From positions 48,245-112,244 of the forward strand of contig JAFANH010000010.1 of assembly GCA_019232795.1 (NCBI GenBank): a stretch of DNA of 64,000 nt. The letters run 5' to 3'. The notes below the pieces were generated by a model. That model was not told where the DNA came from, made no database searches, and saw only the letters and a program-made list of their open reading frames with translations. This document shows positions 47,850 through 57,326 of this stretch, piece by piece; position 1 is the first letter of the stretch; every line of letters starts with the position of its first letter. The DNA comes from Burkholderiaceae bacterium (GTDB lineage Bacteria; Pseudomonadota; Gammaproteobacteria; Burkholderiales; Burkholderiaceae_D). Made by a program: the position numbers and the translations under genes.

Positions 47850-47929
47850 TGGCTATGGCGAGGATTTGCAACGCCGCAGGCCGCCCAAATCAGAGATGTG
47901 TGGCGCGCGAGGATTTGTTCAGCGTAGCC

Positions 47930-48823
47930 TTAACTCAATTCCCCGCCCAGGGCCTCCACCAGCGCCGTCAACAGCCGATTCAACTCCCCGCTCATCAAGG
48001 CGAAATCCGCATCGAAGCGCTCATCCTCGTCCTTGGTCGAGCTGTCGTTCTCGTCTTTCAACACGTCGAGCGGTGCCACGCGCTTGACTGCCAGGGCCTC
48101 GGTCAAGACAAACGATACCCGGCTATCCCAGGTCATGGCCAGACGCGTGCATTGCTTGCCGGCGGCGATGTGGCGCTGCACGTCTTCCGCTTCCAGCGCA
48201 TGGCGCACATAGCGCACCGTGGCCTTGCTTTCGCCCGCGGCACGCAATTCGGTGTCCTGGTCGACCGTGAAGCCGCTCGGCGCTTCATCGGCGGCCAGCC
48301 AGGCCGTCATGCAGGCTTGCGCCGAGCGCGCCACGTGCAGGTTTTCGAAGGGCAGCTTGTCCAGCGATTTCAACAGCAGCTTGAACACTTCGTCGGCCTT
48401 GGCGGCGCTGGCAGCGTCAACCACCAGCCAGCCATTGACCGGATCGATCCAGACCCAGGTATTGCGCTGGATGCTGAAGGCGCGCGGCAACAATTCGTCG
48501 GCCACTTCCTCCTTCAATTCCTTCATGCGCTTGCGGCCGATCTGGAAACCCTGCTGCTCTTCGATCTCGGCGGCGCGCGCCTTGGTTACCTGGTTGACCA
48601 CCGAGGCCGGCAGCAATTTCTTTTCGGTGCCGAGCAGCAGCAGCATTTGCTTGTTGACGGTATGCACCAGGCGCCCATTGGCGCGCGGCACCCAGCCCTG
48701 GGTTTGCAATTCGGAGCTTGAGCAAGGCACAAAGGCCTGCGGCGCCAGCTTGGCTTCCAGTTCGTCCGGAGTCAATGTCCAACGGTCAGTAAGGCGATAG
48801 ATTTGCAGATTCTTGAACCACAT
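47930..48823 (-). CDS. rdgC: Recombination-associated protein RdgC
   Basis: RdgC is a ring-shaped DNA-binding protein that restrains RecA and influences replication restart. The 297-residue chain starts [18 protein letters not shown], the family signature, and has [17 protein letters not shown] and the C-terminal [18 protein letters not shown]. The ATG at 48823 is used rather than one seven codons earlier because MWFKN is the conserved N-terminus. It precedes dinB by 51 nt on the other side, same strand. Confidence 0.95.
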   Translation of the reverse strand: MWFKNLQIYRLTDRWTLTPDELEAKLAPQAFVPCSSSELQTQGWVPRANGRLVHTVNKQMLLLLGTEKKLLPASVVNQVTKARAAEIEEQQGFQIGRKRMKELKEEVADELLPRAFSIQRNTWVWIDPVNGWLVVDAASAAKADEVFKLLLKSLDKLPFENLHVARSAQACMTAWLAADEAPSGFTVDQDTELRAAGESKATVRYVRHALEAEDVQRHIAAGKQCTRLAMTWDSRVSFVLTEALAVKRVAPLDVLKDENDSSTKDEDERFDADFALMSGELNRLLTALVEALGGELS

Positions 48824-48874
48824 AGCAGTAAAACTCGCGCGCAAAAAGGCGCCATTCTACACTGCATGCGGCCC

Positions 48875-49975
48875 CTACTCTCCTACTTTTCCTTCGTCAT
48901 TTTCATCGTCCTCACCGAATAGTCCCAACTGTGAGGTTTCCTCCGCGTCTGCAGTGCGCACGCCTACGCCCAACAAGCGCACCGGCCGCCGGTGGCGCTC
49001 GAAACCGGTTTCAAGCAACTTGTGAAAAACTTCGGCGTCAATGGCGCTGCCTACACATTCGGCCGTGGTCTTGCGGAAGTCGGCAAAGCGTATCTTCACG
49101 TACAGCTTGCGTATCGTGTGTTCGGCGCCGACCCGTTTGACGCGCGCCGTCAGATCGTCGACGAGCTGCGTCAGTTCCCGCTGGCAGGACGCCAGGTCCG
49201 GCAGATCGGTCACATAGGTTTCCTCGACACTGACCGATTTGCGCTCCTGGTAGGCGCACACCTCGCGCTTGTCGATGCCGCGGCACAGGTTGTACAGGCG
49301 ATCGCCGAAGACGCCGAAACTGCGATGCAGGTCGGGCAGGGTCCAGTTGCGTAAGTCGGCACAGGTCATGACGCCGAGCTTGTTGAGCTTGGCCGCCGTG
49401 ACGTTGCCGACTCCGTGCAGCTTCTTGACCGGCAGTTGCGCCACGAAGTCATCGATCTCGTGCGGCCGGATCACGAATTGCCCGTTCGGCTTGTTCCAGT
49501 CGCTGGCGATCTTGGCCAGGAACTTGTTCGGCGCCACGCCGGCCGAAGCAGTGATGCCCACCGTTTCGAAGATGCGCGCGCGGATTTCCTGCGCGATCAG
49601 GGTGCCGCTGCCTTGGTGGTGCGACGAGCTGCTGACGTCGAGATAGGCTTCGTCAAGTGATAGCGGTTCGACCAGCTCGGTATAGTCGCGGTAAATGGCC
49701 AGGATCTGGCGCGAGGCGGCGCGGTATTTTTCCATGGCCGGACGGATGATCACCAGGTCCGGGCAGCGCTGAACTGCCTGCGACATTGGCATGGCCGAGC
49801 GCACACCGAACTTGCGCGCTGCGTAATTGCAGGTCGCCACCACGCCGCGCTGGTCGGGCCGGCCGCCGACCGCCACCGGCTTGTCGCGCAGGCTGGGGTC
49901 GTCGCGCATTTCTACCGAAGCGTAGAAACAGTCGCAGTCGCAGTGGATGATTTTTCGGGTGGGAGTGGAGCTCAT
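48875..49975 (-). CDS. dinB: DNA polymerase IV (Y-family translesion polymerase)
   Basis: This 366-residue Y-family polymerase performs error-prone bypass of lesions. Active-site motifs are HCDCDCFYASVE (metal aspartates; the extra cysteines are seen in Burkholderiales), SLDEAYLDVS with the catalytic Asp-Glu, KFLAKIASDWNKP and the HhH region VKKLHGVGNVTAAKL. The C-terminal little-finger domain ends RPVRLLGVGVRT followed by the family QLGLF clamp-binding motif. ATG 49975 (MSSTPTRK) is chosen since the upstream frame covers a palindromic repeat. SOS control is expected but no LexA box was confirmed. Confidence 0.95.
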   Translation of the reverse strand: MSSTPTRKIIHCDCDCFYASVEMRDDPSLRDKPVAVGGRPDQRGVVATCNYAARKFGVRSAMPMSQAVQRCPDLVIIRPAMEKYRAASRQILAIYRDYTELVEPLSLDEAYLDVSSSSHHQGSGTLIAQEIRARIFETVGITASAGVAPNKFLAKIASDWNKPNGQFVIRPHEIDDFVAQLPVKKLHGVGNVTAAKLNKLGVMTCADLRNWTLPDLHRSFGVFGDRLYNLCRGIDKREVCAYQERKSVSVEETYVTDLPDLASCQRELTQLVDDLTARVKRVGAEHTIRKLYVKIRFADFRKTTAECVGSAIDAEVFHKLLETGFERHRRPVRLLGVGVRTADAEETSQLGLFGEDDENDEGKVGE

Positions 49976-50099
49976 TGCGGTTTGACTCGAACGATTCCGA
50001 AATTCTACCGCCTTCGCTTCTTGATGCTTGCACGCATTCCTGAAAAGGATGCGTCGGCTCGAACGCGGGCGCCCACCGCAATTTACATCTTTGCATGTT

Positions 50100-50187
50100 C
50101 CCCGTCGTCCTCGCGAAAGCGGGGACCCATGCGGCACATGCTCGTGCACACTCCCTATGGATCCCCGCTTACGCGAGGGCGACGGGG
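50100..50187. repeat. Palindromic intergenic repeat, REP-type variant
   Basis: Arms CCCCGTCGTCCTCGCG and CGCGAGGGCGACGGGGG with inner AAGCGGGGACCCAT and ATGGATCCCCGCTT halves surround a unique 27-bp core. Same general style as the elements at 1461 and 53097 but with a different core. It lies between the rep helicase stop and dinB start. Confidence 0.65.
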
Positions 50188-50239
50188 GAATGATATCTCT
50201 GCTCAAAGGGCACGCCCGCATTCGGGCGTCCCGGCGTGA

Positions 50240-52282
50240 CTACGCCGCCTTCGGCTTCTGCAACAAAGCCTTCAAATTCGCCAAGCGATTCTGCGGCGTC
50301 AGGTTTTCTTCTTCGGTCGGCACCGCATCACCTTCGTCGAGCTTCATTTCCTTGATGAAGCGCGAGACGTCGCAATGGACGCTTTCACGTGCGCGTTTGC
50401 GCTTCTTGCACCAGGTCACGTGCAGGCTGCGCTGGGCGCGCGTGATGCCGACGTACATCAGGCGGCGCTCTTCCTCGATGCGCGCAGCCATTGATTCGGC
50501 CGGGGCGTCGGGGTCACCCTTGTGCGGCAAGATGCCCTCTTCCACGCCGACCAGGAACACGTGCGGATATTCCAGCCCCTTGGAGGCGTGCAGCGTCGAC
50601 ATGCGTACCGCGTCCGGTTCTTCGTCGCGCCCTTCCAGCATGCTCATCAAGGCCACCATCTGGGTCAGGTCGAGCAGGCTGCGCTCGTCATCGGTGGCAT
50701 CGCGTCCGCCCTTGCCCTTGTCCTTGAGCCAGGTCGTGAAGTCGATCACGTTCTGCCATTTGTTCTGTGCCTGACGGTCGTCGAAGGTGTCATAGAGGTA
50801 ACGTTCGTAATCGATTTCCTTCATCATCTCGTCCAGCAGTTCGCCGGCCGTCCCGACCCGCGAAGCATTGGCTTCCAGGCGGTTGATGAAGTCGCAGAAC
50901 GCGCGCAGCGGCGTCAGCTGGCGATCGGCCAGCTTGGCTTCGATGCCGCCCTTGTACACGGCCTCGAATAGCGAACACTGCCATTGGCCGGCGAAAGCGC
51001 CGAGCGCTTCCAGCGTCGACTGGCCGACGCCGCGCTTGGGCGTGGTGACGGCACGGATAAAGGCAGGGTCGTCGTCCTGGTTCGCGATCAAGCGCAGGTA
51101 GCTGATGATGTCCTTGATCTCGGCGCGGTCGAAGAAGCTTTGCCCGCCCGAGATGGTGTAAGGGATACGCTCCTTGCGCAGCGCCTGCTCGATCACGCGT
51201 GCCTGGTGGTTGCCGCGGTACAGCACAGCATAATCGGAAAACTTGGCGCGCCGCTCGAAGCGGTGCGCCGAGATCATGATGGCGACCTGCTCCGCCTCCT
51301 GGTCGTCGTCCTGCATCGCCAGCACCTTGATCGGATCGCCCAGCCCGTGCTCGGACCACAGCGACTTCTCGAACAGCTTGGGATTGTTGCCGATGACCGC
51401 GTTGGCCGCCTGCAGGATGCGCGTGGTGGAACGGTAATTCTGTTCGAGCTTGATCACGCGCAGGTCGGGAAAATCGACTTGCAGCTGCTTGAGGTTTTCG
51501 ATGGTGGCGCCGCGCCAGGCATAGATCGCCTGATCGTCGTCGCCCACCGCCGTGAACATGGGCTTTTTGCCGAGGCCGGTAACGAACAGTTTGACCAGCT
51601 CGTACTGACAAGTATTGGTGTCCTGGTATTCGTCCACCAGCAGGTAGCGCAGGCGGCGCTGCCAGCGGTCGCGCACCGCTTCGTTGCTGCGGAACAGTTC
51701 GACCGGCAGGCGGATCAGGTCGTCGAAATCGACCGCCTGGTAAGCCGACAGCGTCGCCACGTAATTGCGATAGATGCGCGCGGCTTGCGCCTCGTCCTCG
51801 GTTTGCGCCACCTTGACTGCGGCGTCCGGGTCGACCAGGCCGTTTTTCCACAGCGAGATGGCGGTCTGAATGCGGCGGACCTGTTGCTTGTCGGTAGTCA
51901 CGGCCAGGTCTTGCACCAACGCAAAACAGTCATCGCTGTCCATGATGGAAAAGCGGTCTTTCAGGCCGAGTTCCGCCGCTTCCTGGCGCAGAATCTTGAC
52001 GCCGAGCGAATGGAAGGTACTGACCGTGATTTGCTTGGCCTGTTTCGGCTCGTGCAGCAGTTTGGCGACGCGTTCCTGCATCTCCAGTGCCGCCTTGTTG
52101 GTGAAGGTCAATGCCGCAATGTGCCTGGCCTCGTAACCGTGCAGTTCGATCAGGTTGGCGATCTTTTGCGTGATCACGCGCGTCTTGCCCGAACCGGCGC
52201 CGGCCAGGACCAGGCAGGGACCATCCATGTAGTTGACGGCTTCGCGCTGCGGCGCGTTCAAACCGAAGTTGGGCGTGGACAT
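50240..52282 (-). CDS. rep: ATP-dependent DNA helicase Rep (UvrD family)
   Basis: The 680-residue SF1A helicase helps forks pass protein roadblocks. It has Walker A GAGSGKTRVITQKIAN, motif Ia FTNKAALEMQERV, DEYQDTN (Walker B), GDDDQAIYAWRGA, LEQNYRSTTRIL, VTTPKRGVGQSTLEALG and the GLEYPHVFL/ TRAQRSL C-terminal motifs. The N-terminal LNAPQREAVNYMDGPCLVLAG matches Rep/PcrA. I use the ATG at 52282; an in-frame ATG 13 codons upstream cannot be ruled out because neither has a clear ribosome site. Confidence 0.92.
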   Translation of the reverse strand: MSTPNFGLNAPQREAVNYMDGPCLVLAGAGSGKTRVITQKIANLIELHGYEARHIAALTFTNKAALEMQERVAKLLHEPKQAKQITVSTFHSLGVKILRQEAAELGLKDRFSIMDSDDCFALVQDLAVTTDKQQVRRIQTAISLWKNGLVDPDAAVKVAQTEDEAQAARIYRNYVATLSAYQAVDFDDLIRLPVELFRSNEAVRDRWQRRLRYLLVDEYQDTNTCQYELVKLFVTGLGKKPMFTAVGDDDQAIYAWRGATIENLKQLQVDFPDLRVIKLEQNYRSTTRILQAANAVIGNNPKLFEKSLWSEHGLGDPIKVLAMQDDDQEAEQVAIMISAHRFERRAKFSDYAVLYRGNHQARVIEQALRKERIPYTISGGQSFFDRAEIKDIISYLRLIANQDDDPAFIRAVTTPKRGVGQSTLEALGAFAGQWQCSLFEAVYKGGIEAKLADRQLTPLRAFCDFINRLEANASRVGTAGELLDEMMKEIDYERYLYDTFDDRQAQNKWQNVIDFTTWLKDKGKGGRDATDDERSLLDLTQMVALMSMLEGRDEEPDAVRMSTLHASKGLEYPHVFLVGVEEGILPHKGDPDAPAESMAARIEEERRLMYVGITRAQRSLHVTWCKKRKRARESVHCDVSRFIKEMKLDEGDAVPTEEENLTPQNRLANLKALLQKPKAA

Positions 52283-52445
52283 GCGGGGGAGGAAGAGAAT
52301 GCGGCAATCAAAGCGGGCCATTGTATCAGCCTGCGCTACCCTGCCCTGTGCCAGTCGGCTTATTTATTGGGTGCTTGCAAAGCGATAGACAAGTGATAAT
52401 TTTTTCGTTGCCAAAGCGTCAAATTCCTCAGCGAAGCGGCATTAT

Positions 52446-52573
52446 CCCCCCTCTCCTGTCTGCGTGAGAGGGGGTAGCAGGGATTTCAGTCGGCTTGCCG
52501 CCTGCCTGCGCAACGAAGTTCGCTTGCAAGCGAACTTTCCCTCCCTATAGGGACACAGGGTTGGGGGAGAGGA
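52446..52573. repeat. CCCTCTCCC-type dispersed repeat with inner hairpin
   Basis: CCCCCTCTCCTGTCTGCGTG and GGGTTGGGGGAGAGG halves flank a core containing the hairpin AAGTTCGCTTGCAAGCGAACTT (52518-52539 region). It fills the 300-bp gap between rep and the DUF1857 gene and its last GGAGAGGA may serve as that gene's ribosome site. Confidence 0.65.
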
Positions 52574-52581
52574 CAGCGCCA

Positions 52582-53070
52582 ATGCAGTACACTGTCGCCA
52601 TGGAATTTCACCACATCGTCGAAGTCAACGACCCCCTCAATCCGCTGATCGAAACCCTGAGCCGCGAGCAGCTGTGGCGCGGTCTCGTTTTACGCGCGGA
52701 GAGCCCGGGCATGTTCATGCCGCACCTGGACCGCTGCGAACTCGGAGAACGCTCGCCGTCTTCAGTGGAACGCACCCTGCATTACGGCGCGGTGGCAATC
52801 CGCGACACGGTCGTGTATTTCCCGCAGGAGCGCGTCGAGTTCCGCGTGCCGGCACAGGGCGAAATACCGGCTTCCAGCCTGGTCGTAAGCATCCTGGAGC
52901 CGCAGGAAGGCATGCTGGCCGTGCGTTTCGATTACGGAGACGGCGCTACCGGGGGAGCCGGTTCGATGGACAGTTTCTACAACGAGTTCCGCCATTCGGC
53001 CTACAAAGAAGCCGACCTCGATACAATCAGCAAGATTCGTCAGCTGGCCGAGGCCGGCAAGCTCGGCTAG
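52582..53070 (+). CDS. SRPBCC-fold protein, DUF1857 (AtaL-like)
   Basis: This 162-residue protein begins FHHIVEVNDPLNPLIETL, then SREQLWRGLVLRAESPGMF and RTLHYGAVAIRDTVVYFPQ, the AtaL-like SRPBCC pattern (hydrophobic pocket fold). Function unknown; distant relatives take part in aromatic polyketide-type steps but no such pathway is nearby. ATG 52582 is preceded by GGGGGAGAGGA from a dispersed repeat; a second ATG six codons later is a possible alternative. It is on the plus strand between two minus-strand helicase genes. Confidence 0.78.
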   Translation: MQYTVAMEFHHIVEVNDPLNPLIETLSREQLWRGLVLRAESPGMFMPHLDRCELGERSPSSVERTLHYGAVAIRDTVVYFPQERVEFRVPAQGEIPASSLVVSILEPQEGMLAVRFDYGDGATGGAGSMDSFYNEFRHSAYKEADLDTISKIRQLAEAGKLG

Positions 53071-53096
53071 GCCTCGCACAACCGCAATTATTCCCT

Positions 53097-53187
53097 GTCA
53101 TTCCCGCGAAGGCGAGAATCCAGGTAGAAGTTGATTAGGGCTGACAGTAAAAGCTGCCTGGATCCCCGCCTTCGCGGGGATGACGGT
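53097..53187. repeat. Composite palindromic repeat, copy 2
   Basis: TGTCATTCCCGCGAAGGCGA and CCAGGTAGAAGTTGATT lead into AAAAGCTGCCTGGATCCCC and GCCTTCGCGGGGATGACGG. The last 40 bp and the CAGGTAGAAGTTGATT part match the inverse of the element at 1461-1553 almost exactly. It lies between the DUF1857 stop and the priA stop (convergent ends). Confidence 0.75.
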
Positions 53188-53226
53188 AGATGAAGCCATC
53201 CATTTACCGGAAACCCGGTAACAGTT

Positions 53227-55296
53227 TCAGATATCCACCGGGTCAACTTCGAGCGACCAGCGCACCCGCGTCTTGAGTCCCCGCAATTCCGCCATCCATA
53301 GCTTGAGGAAGGCTTGCAGCGCAGGCCGTGATTCCGACTCCACCAACAATTGCGCGCGGTCGACATTGGCTACACGCGTGACCGTCATCGGTATCGGGTC
53401 GTTCATCACGATGGCCGGATGTTCGAGGCAGTTGCGAGCCTGCTCCAGGAACTCCAGCGCCGCGTCCAGGTGCGCTGCCTCGGCGCGCAGCATCGCCTGG
53501 TAGAGAAAGGGCGGCAGTGCCGCCTGCCGGCGTTCGCTGAGCAGGACCTGGGCGTAACTGTCGTAGTCATGCGCCGTCAGCGCCGCATACAGAGGATGTT
53601 GCGGATAGCCGGTCTGGATCAACACTTCGCTGCGGTTGCCGCCCTCCTTCTGTGCTGCGCGGCCGGCGCGGCCGGCCACTTGCATCAATTGCGCAAACAA
53701 TCTTTCGCCGGCACGGTAGTCGTGTGAAAACAAGGCGGTGTCGGGATTGAGTATGCCGACCAGGGTAAGGTTTTGGAAATCATGGCCCTTGGCTACCATT
53801 TGCGTGCCGATCAGGATGTCGACCTCGCCGCGGTGCACGGTCTCGAAGGCTTCCTGCGCACTGCCCTTGCGGCGCGTCGAATCGGCGTCGATGCGCAGCA
53901 CGCGTGCTTGCGGAAAATGCTGCTGCAGGGCTTCCTCCACCCTTTGCGTGCCGCGACCGAATGGATGGACGTCGATGTTGCCGCAAGTCGGGCAGGCTTT
54001 CGGGATAGCCTGCTCCAGTCCACAGTGATGGCAGCGCAAGCGGCGGTCAAGCTTGTGCAGCACCATGAAGGCGGTGCAGCGCGGGCAGTTGCTGACCCAG
54101 CCGCAGGCGTCGCAAGACACCACTGGCGCGTAGCCGCGCCGGTTGAGGAAGAGCAGCGCCTGCTCGCCTTTTTCCAGGCGCTTCCTGAGCGCCGTCAGTA
54201 GAGTGGAAGTCAGACCTTCCACCGGCTTGTCGCGCTGCACGTCGACCAAGCGCACTTGCGGCAGTACCGCGTCGGGCACCGCGCGTGCGCGCAATTCCAG
54301 TTGCCGATAGCGGCCCGATTGCGCATGCTGCCAGGTTTCGAGCGAGGGCGTGGCCGAACCGAGCACGATGGGTATATTGAGCTGACGCGCGCGCCACACT
54401 GCGAGGTCGCGCGCCGAATAGCGCAGACCCTCCTGTTGCTTGTAGGAAGGGTCGTGCTCCTCGTCGATGACAATCAGTTTGAGCTTGGGCAGCGAAGCCA
54501 GCACCGCCAGCCGCGTTCCGAGCACGATGCGAGCGCGCCCCAGATGCGCAGACAGCCAATTGCGCAAGCGCTCGCCCTCGGCCAAGCCGCTGTGCAAGGT
54601 CGCCACTTCGACGCCGGGAAAGCGCTGACGTACGCTTTCCTCGAGTTGCGGCGTCAGGTTGATTTCAGGCACCAGAATCAGGACTTGCGCCGCAGCCTCG
54701 CCCGCCTGCCCCAGAACCCGCGCAATCGCCTGCAAATACACTTCGGTTTTGCCGCTGCCGGTAACGCCGTACAACAGCATGGGCTGATAGCCGCTGGCCA
54801 TTGCAATCGCATCGACCGCTTGCCTTTGCGCGGCATTCAAGGCCGGGCAGGCCGCCGGCGTCGGATCGTGCGCGGCGGCCTTTTCCAGCTTTTTCAGCGC
54901 ACGATCGATTGAGGTTGTCTTGAGCGCGCGCAGATTCTTCGGTAGCGCCGGAATGGCGACCTCGCCCAACGGACGCTGGTAGTAATCGGCGGCAAAGCGG
55001 CACAAATCCAGCCACTCGGAACTTAAGGGCGGCAACTGACTGCGTATGGCCAACGCCTGCTTCAGTTTTTCGCCCGGCAAGTCACTGTGGTCGGCGACCT
55101 CGATGATCAGACCCATGGTTTCCCGCCGCCCGAAGGACACCTGCACCAGTTGACCAAGCTGCGGGTCCACTCGCCCGCCGGCCTCTGAACCGGCATTGCT
55201 TTCGGCGGCACCTGCGCTTTCGGGCTGGCGGTAGTCGAACAGCGTATCAAGCGGCGTATCGAGAGCGACTTTCAGTAAGGTTTGCGGTCTGTTCAA
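53227..55296 (-). CDS. priA: Primosomal protein N' (PriA replication-restart helicase)
   Basis: PriA reloads the replisome at broken forks. The 689-residue protein shows the N-terminal DNA-binding part (DTLFDY, QLVQVSFG), Walker A GVTGSGKTEVYLQ, DEEHDPSYKQ (Walker B), a zinc-binding region with CDACGWVSNCPRCTA and CHHCGLEQAIPKACPTCG, then DADSTRRKGSA, the conserved GTQMVAKGHDFQN and AGRAGRAAQ. Its 5' end faces the 820-bp gene-free interval. Confidence 0.95.
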   Translation of the reverse strand: MNRPQTLLKVALDTPLDTLFDYRQPESAGAAESNAGSEAGGRVDPQLGQLVQVSFGRRETMGLIIEVADHSDLPGEKLKQALAIRSQLPPLSSEWLDLCRFAADYYQRPLGEVAIPALPKNLRALKTTSIDRALKKLEKAAAHDPTPAACPALNAAQRQAVDAIAMASGYQPMLLYGVTGSGKTEVYLQAIARVLGQAGEAAAQVLILVPEINLTPQLEESVRQRFPGVEVATLHSGLAEGERLRNWLSAHLGRARIVLGTRLAVLASLPKLKLIVIDEEHDPSYKQQEGLRYSARDLAVWRARQLNIPIVLGSATPSLETWQHAQSGRYRQLELRARAVPDAVLPQVRLVDVQRDKPVEGLTSTLLTALRKRLEKGEQALLFLNRRGYAPVVSCDACGWVSNCPRCTAFMVLHKLDRRLRCHHCGLEQAIPKACPTCGNIDVHPFGRGTQRVEEALQQHFPQARVLRIDADSTRRKGSAQEAFETVHRGEVDILIGTQMVAKGHDFQNLTLVGILNPDTALFSHDYRAGERLFAQLMQVAGRAGRAAQKEGGNRSEVLIQTGYPQHPLYAALTAHDYDSYAQVLLSERRQAALPPFLYQAMLRAEAAHLDAALEFLEQARNCLEHPAIVMNDPIPMTVTRVANVDRAQLLVESESRPALQAFLKLWMAELRGLKTRVRWSLEVDPVDI

Positions 55297-55353
55297 GTTA
55301 AAGTATTACCTGAAGAATTTTCCTAACTAGCGGTTTACTAAGTGCTTTTTTGG

Positions 55354-55561
55354 CTATCCACAAAATCAGTGGATAACTTTGTGAGTAAGTACCCCTTGAC
55401 AGTACCGAAAGCATGCCCCTATATGCGCTTTGGTTACTTAATTATTTGGAAAGTAAAAAATAATTCATTTAAAATCAATGGGTTAAAAATTATTTCCAGA
55501 GACTAAAAATCTTATGCAAAACTTTTTTATATTGCTTTGCACAAAAGGAATTTGTGTATAA
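55354..55561. repeat. AT-rich DnaA-box-bearing unit, copy 1
   Basis: This unit starts CTATCCACAAAATCAGTGGA with a near-match DnaA palindrome (TATCCAC/GTGGATA), continues AACTTTGTG, includes an AT-rich block around AAAATCAATGGGTTAAAAA, then TTGCACAAAAGGAATTTG and ends TGTGTATAA (55553-55561), a perfect TTATNCACA box on the minus strand. A diverged copy lies at 55853-56051. The rest of 55297-56117 contains no gene; one short minus-strand frame (55483-55716) looks spurious. Confidence 0.72.
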
Positions 55562-55852
55562 GTCGTTTTCCCTGGGCAAATAAAGCTTGCAATATCAGTG
55601 CTTTTACCGCCAAATTCATTTCCGCAAAGCATTATCTGAGCGGTACTTGTAATTGCCGGTATTAAGCCTGCCCTACCCGACCCGCTTTCCCGCACCGCAT
55701 CCAAAGTGGTGCTCAAGCGGCATTGTGGTGCGTAACGGTTTCCGCCCCCGAGTGCGCCGCAGCAACAACATTTTCATGATTTTTGCTGCCCAAAACCTCA
55801 TGTGATACATGAGGAAATGCGCTAAATATCGATTTCATAAGCCCTTTTTCAG

Positions 55853-56051
55853 GTATCCACAAAATGTGTGGATAACTTTGTGGACAATACCCCCTCGACT
55901 ACCCGCAGAGCACGCAGCTATGCGGCTTCCACGTTTCTGCTGATTCAATGGGCAAGAATTTATTCTTTTTAAATCAATGACTTAAATTTTGTGAAGCAGG
56001 TCACATGACAGAAGGCACAAAATTCCGGGCCCGCGCCATTTTTGTGCATAA
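55853..56051. repeat. AT-rich DnaA-box-bearing unit, copy 2
   Basis: Starts GTATCCACAAAATGTGTGGA then TAACTTTGTGGAC, holding a perfect TGTGGATAA (55867-55875, minus-strand TTATCCACA). It carries TTTTTAAATCAATGACTTAA, then GGCACAAAATTCC and ends TGTGCATAA (56043-56051, minus-strand TTATGCACA). The order and spacing of these blocks match copy 1, so the pair is a diverged duplication. Located just after the hemE stop. Confidence 0.72.
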
Positions 56052-56117
56052 GATCCCGACTACGTAATTCAGCGGCAGAGCGGCAGAGCGCGAACTGGTA
56101 TTAACCAGTGCTTCTTG

Positions 56118-57206
56118 CTACGCCGCAGCATGGTAGCCTGCACTCAAATCATGCACGGCCTCCACCAAGGCCGTCACCGATTCCGGCGGCGTGAATTGCG
56201 AGATGCCGTGTCCAAGATTGAATACATGCCCGGACTGGCTGTCGTGGTGCCCAAACGCTTGCAGCAGCTTGCCAACCTCGGCGCGAATCTGCTCCGGTGC
56301 GGCAAACAGCACGGCCGGATCAAGGTTGCCCTGCAACGCCACCTGCCGGCCGACCCGCGCGCGCGCATCGGCCAGGTTGACGCCCCAATCCAGCCCGACA
56401 GCTTGTGCGCCGATCGCCGCGATTTGTTCCAGCCACAAGCCGCCACCCTTGGTGAAGACGATGCAGGGGATGTCCACGCCTTCGTGTTCGCGCTTGAGCT
56501 GGGCCACCACTTCACGCATATAGGCCAGCGAGAATTCCTGATAGGCGCCATCGGCCAGCGTGCCGCCCCAGGAATCGAAAATCATCACGGCTTGCGCCCC
56601 CGCCTCGATCTGGGCGTTCAGATAGGCCGCCACGGCCGCAGCATTGGTGCGCAGAATGTGATGCATCAGATCGGGTCTTTGATACAGCATGGACTTGACC
56701 AGGCGGTAATCATCCGAGCCGCCGCCTTCGACCATGTAGCAAGCCAAGGTCCACGGGCTGCCGGAAAAACCGATCAGCGGTACTCGCCCACCCAGCGCGC
56801 GCCGGATTTGCGTGACGGCATCGAATACATATTGCAGCGAGCCAAGATCGGGGGCACGCAAGGCCTTGACGGCTTGCTCGTCGCGCAAGACGCGTTCGAA
56901 TTTGGGTCCCTCGCCCTCCGAAAAATACAAACCCAGGCCCATGGCATCGGGCACGGTCAGGATGTCCGAAAACAGGATGGCGGCATCAAGCGGATAGCGG
57001 TCGAGCGGCTGCAGCGTGACTTCGGTGGCGAAATCGGGGTTCTTGGCCAAGCCGAGGAAAGAGCCGGCGCGGTGACGCGTGGCACGGTATTCAGGCAGAT
57101 AACGGCCGGCCTGGCGCATCAGCCAAACCGGGGTGTAGGCCGTGGGCTGGCGGCGCAAGGCGCGCAGGAAAGTGTCGTTTTGCAGCGGAGCGAAGGGTGT
57201 GGACAT
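56118..57206 (-). CDS. hemE: Uroporphyrinogen decarboxylase
   Basis: HemE removes four carboxyls from uroporphyrinogen III to give coproporphyrinogen III in haem synthesis. The 362-residue protein has the N-terminal signature [16 protein letters not shown] with the conserved substrate arginines, [46 protein letters not shown] and the C-terminal [17 protein letters not shown] 57206 ([11 protein letters not shown]) is chosen over an upstream one whose reading is not family-like. It is divergent from glpD, with 120 bp between them. Confidence 0.95.
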   Translation of the reverse strand: MSTPFAPLQNDTFLRALRRQPTAYTPVWLMRQAGRYLPEYRATRHRAGSFLGLAKNPDFATEVTLQPLDRYPLDAAILFSDILTVPDAMGLGLYFSEGEGPKFERVLRDEQAVKALRAPDLGSLQYVFDAVTQIRRALGGRVPLIGFSGSPWTLACYMVEGGGSDDYRLVKSMLYQRPDLMHHILRTNAAAVAAYLNAQIEAGAQAVMIFDSWGGTLADGAYQEFSLAYMREVVAQLKREHEGVDIPCIVFTKGGGLWLEQIAAIGAQAVGLDWGVNLADARARVGRQVALQGNLDPAVLFAAPEQIRAEVGKLLQAFGHHDSQSGHVFNLGHGISQFTPPESVTALVEAVHDLSAGYHAAA

Positions 57207-57326
57207 GGGAAAGCCTTTTTCAACAACCGACATTATCGCCGATGCGGTGCCCCTTACGAGGAAAAGCGGGAAAAAGCTGGCGAAAGCAGCTTTATATTTC
57301 GGCAAACCTGACTTACGATACGGACG

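Noticed and set aside
55483..55716. 77-residue minus-strand ORF in the priA-hemE gap
   Set aside because: No recognised motif, lies across the AT-rich duplicated unit, and has no clear ribosome site.
55297..56117. Calling the DnaA-box region the chromosomal origin oriC
   Set aside because: dnaA/dnaN/rpmH are not adjacent and atp orientation to the right argues against a fork start here; kept as a finding with tests instead.
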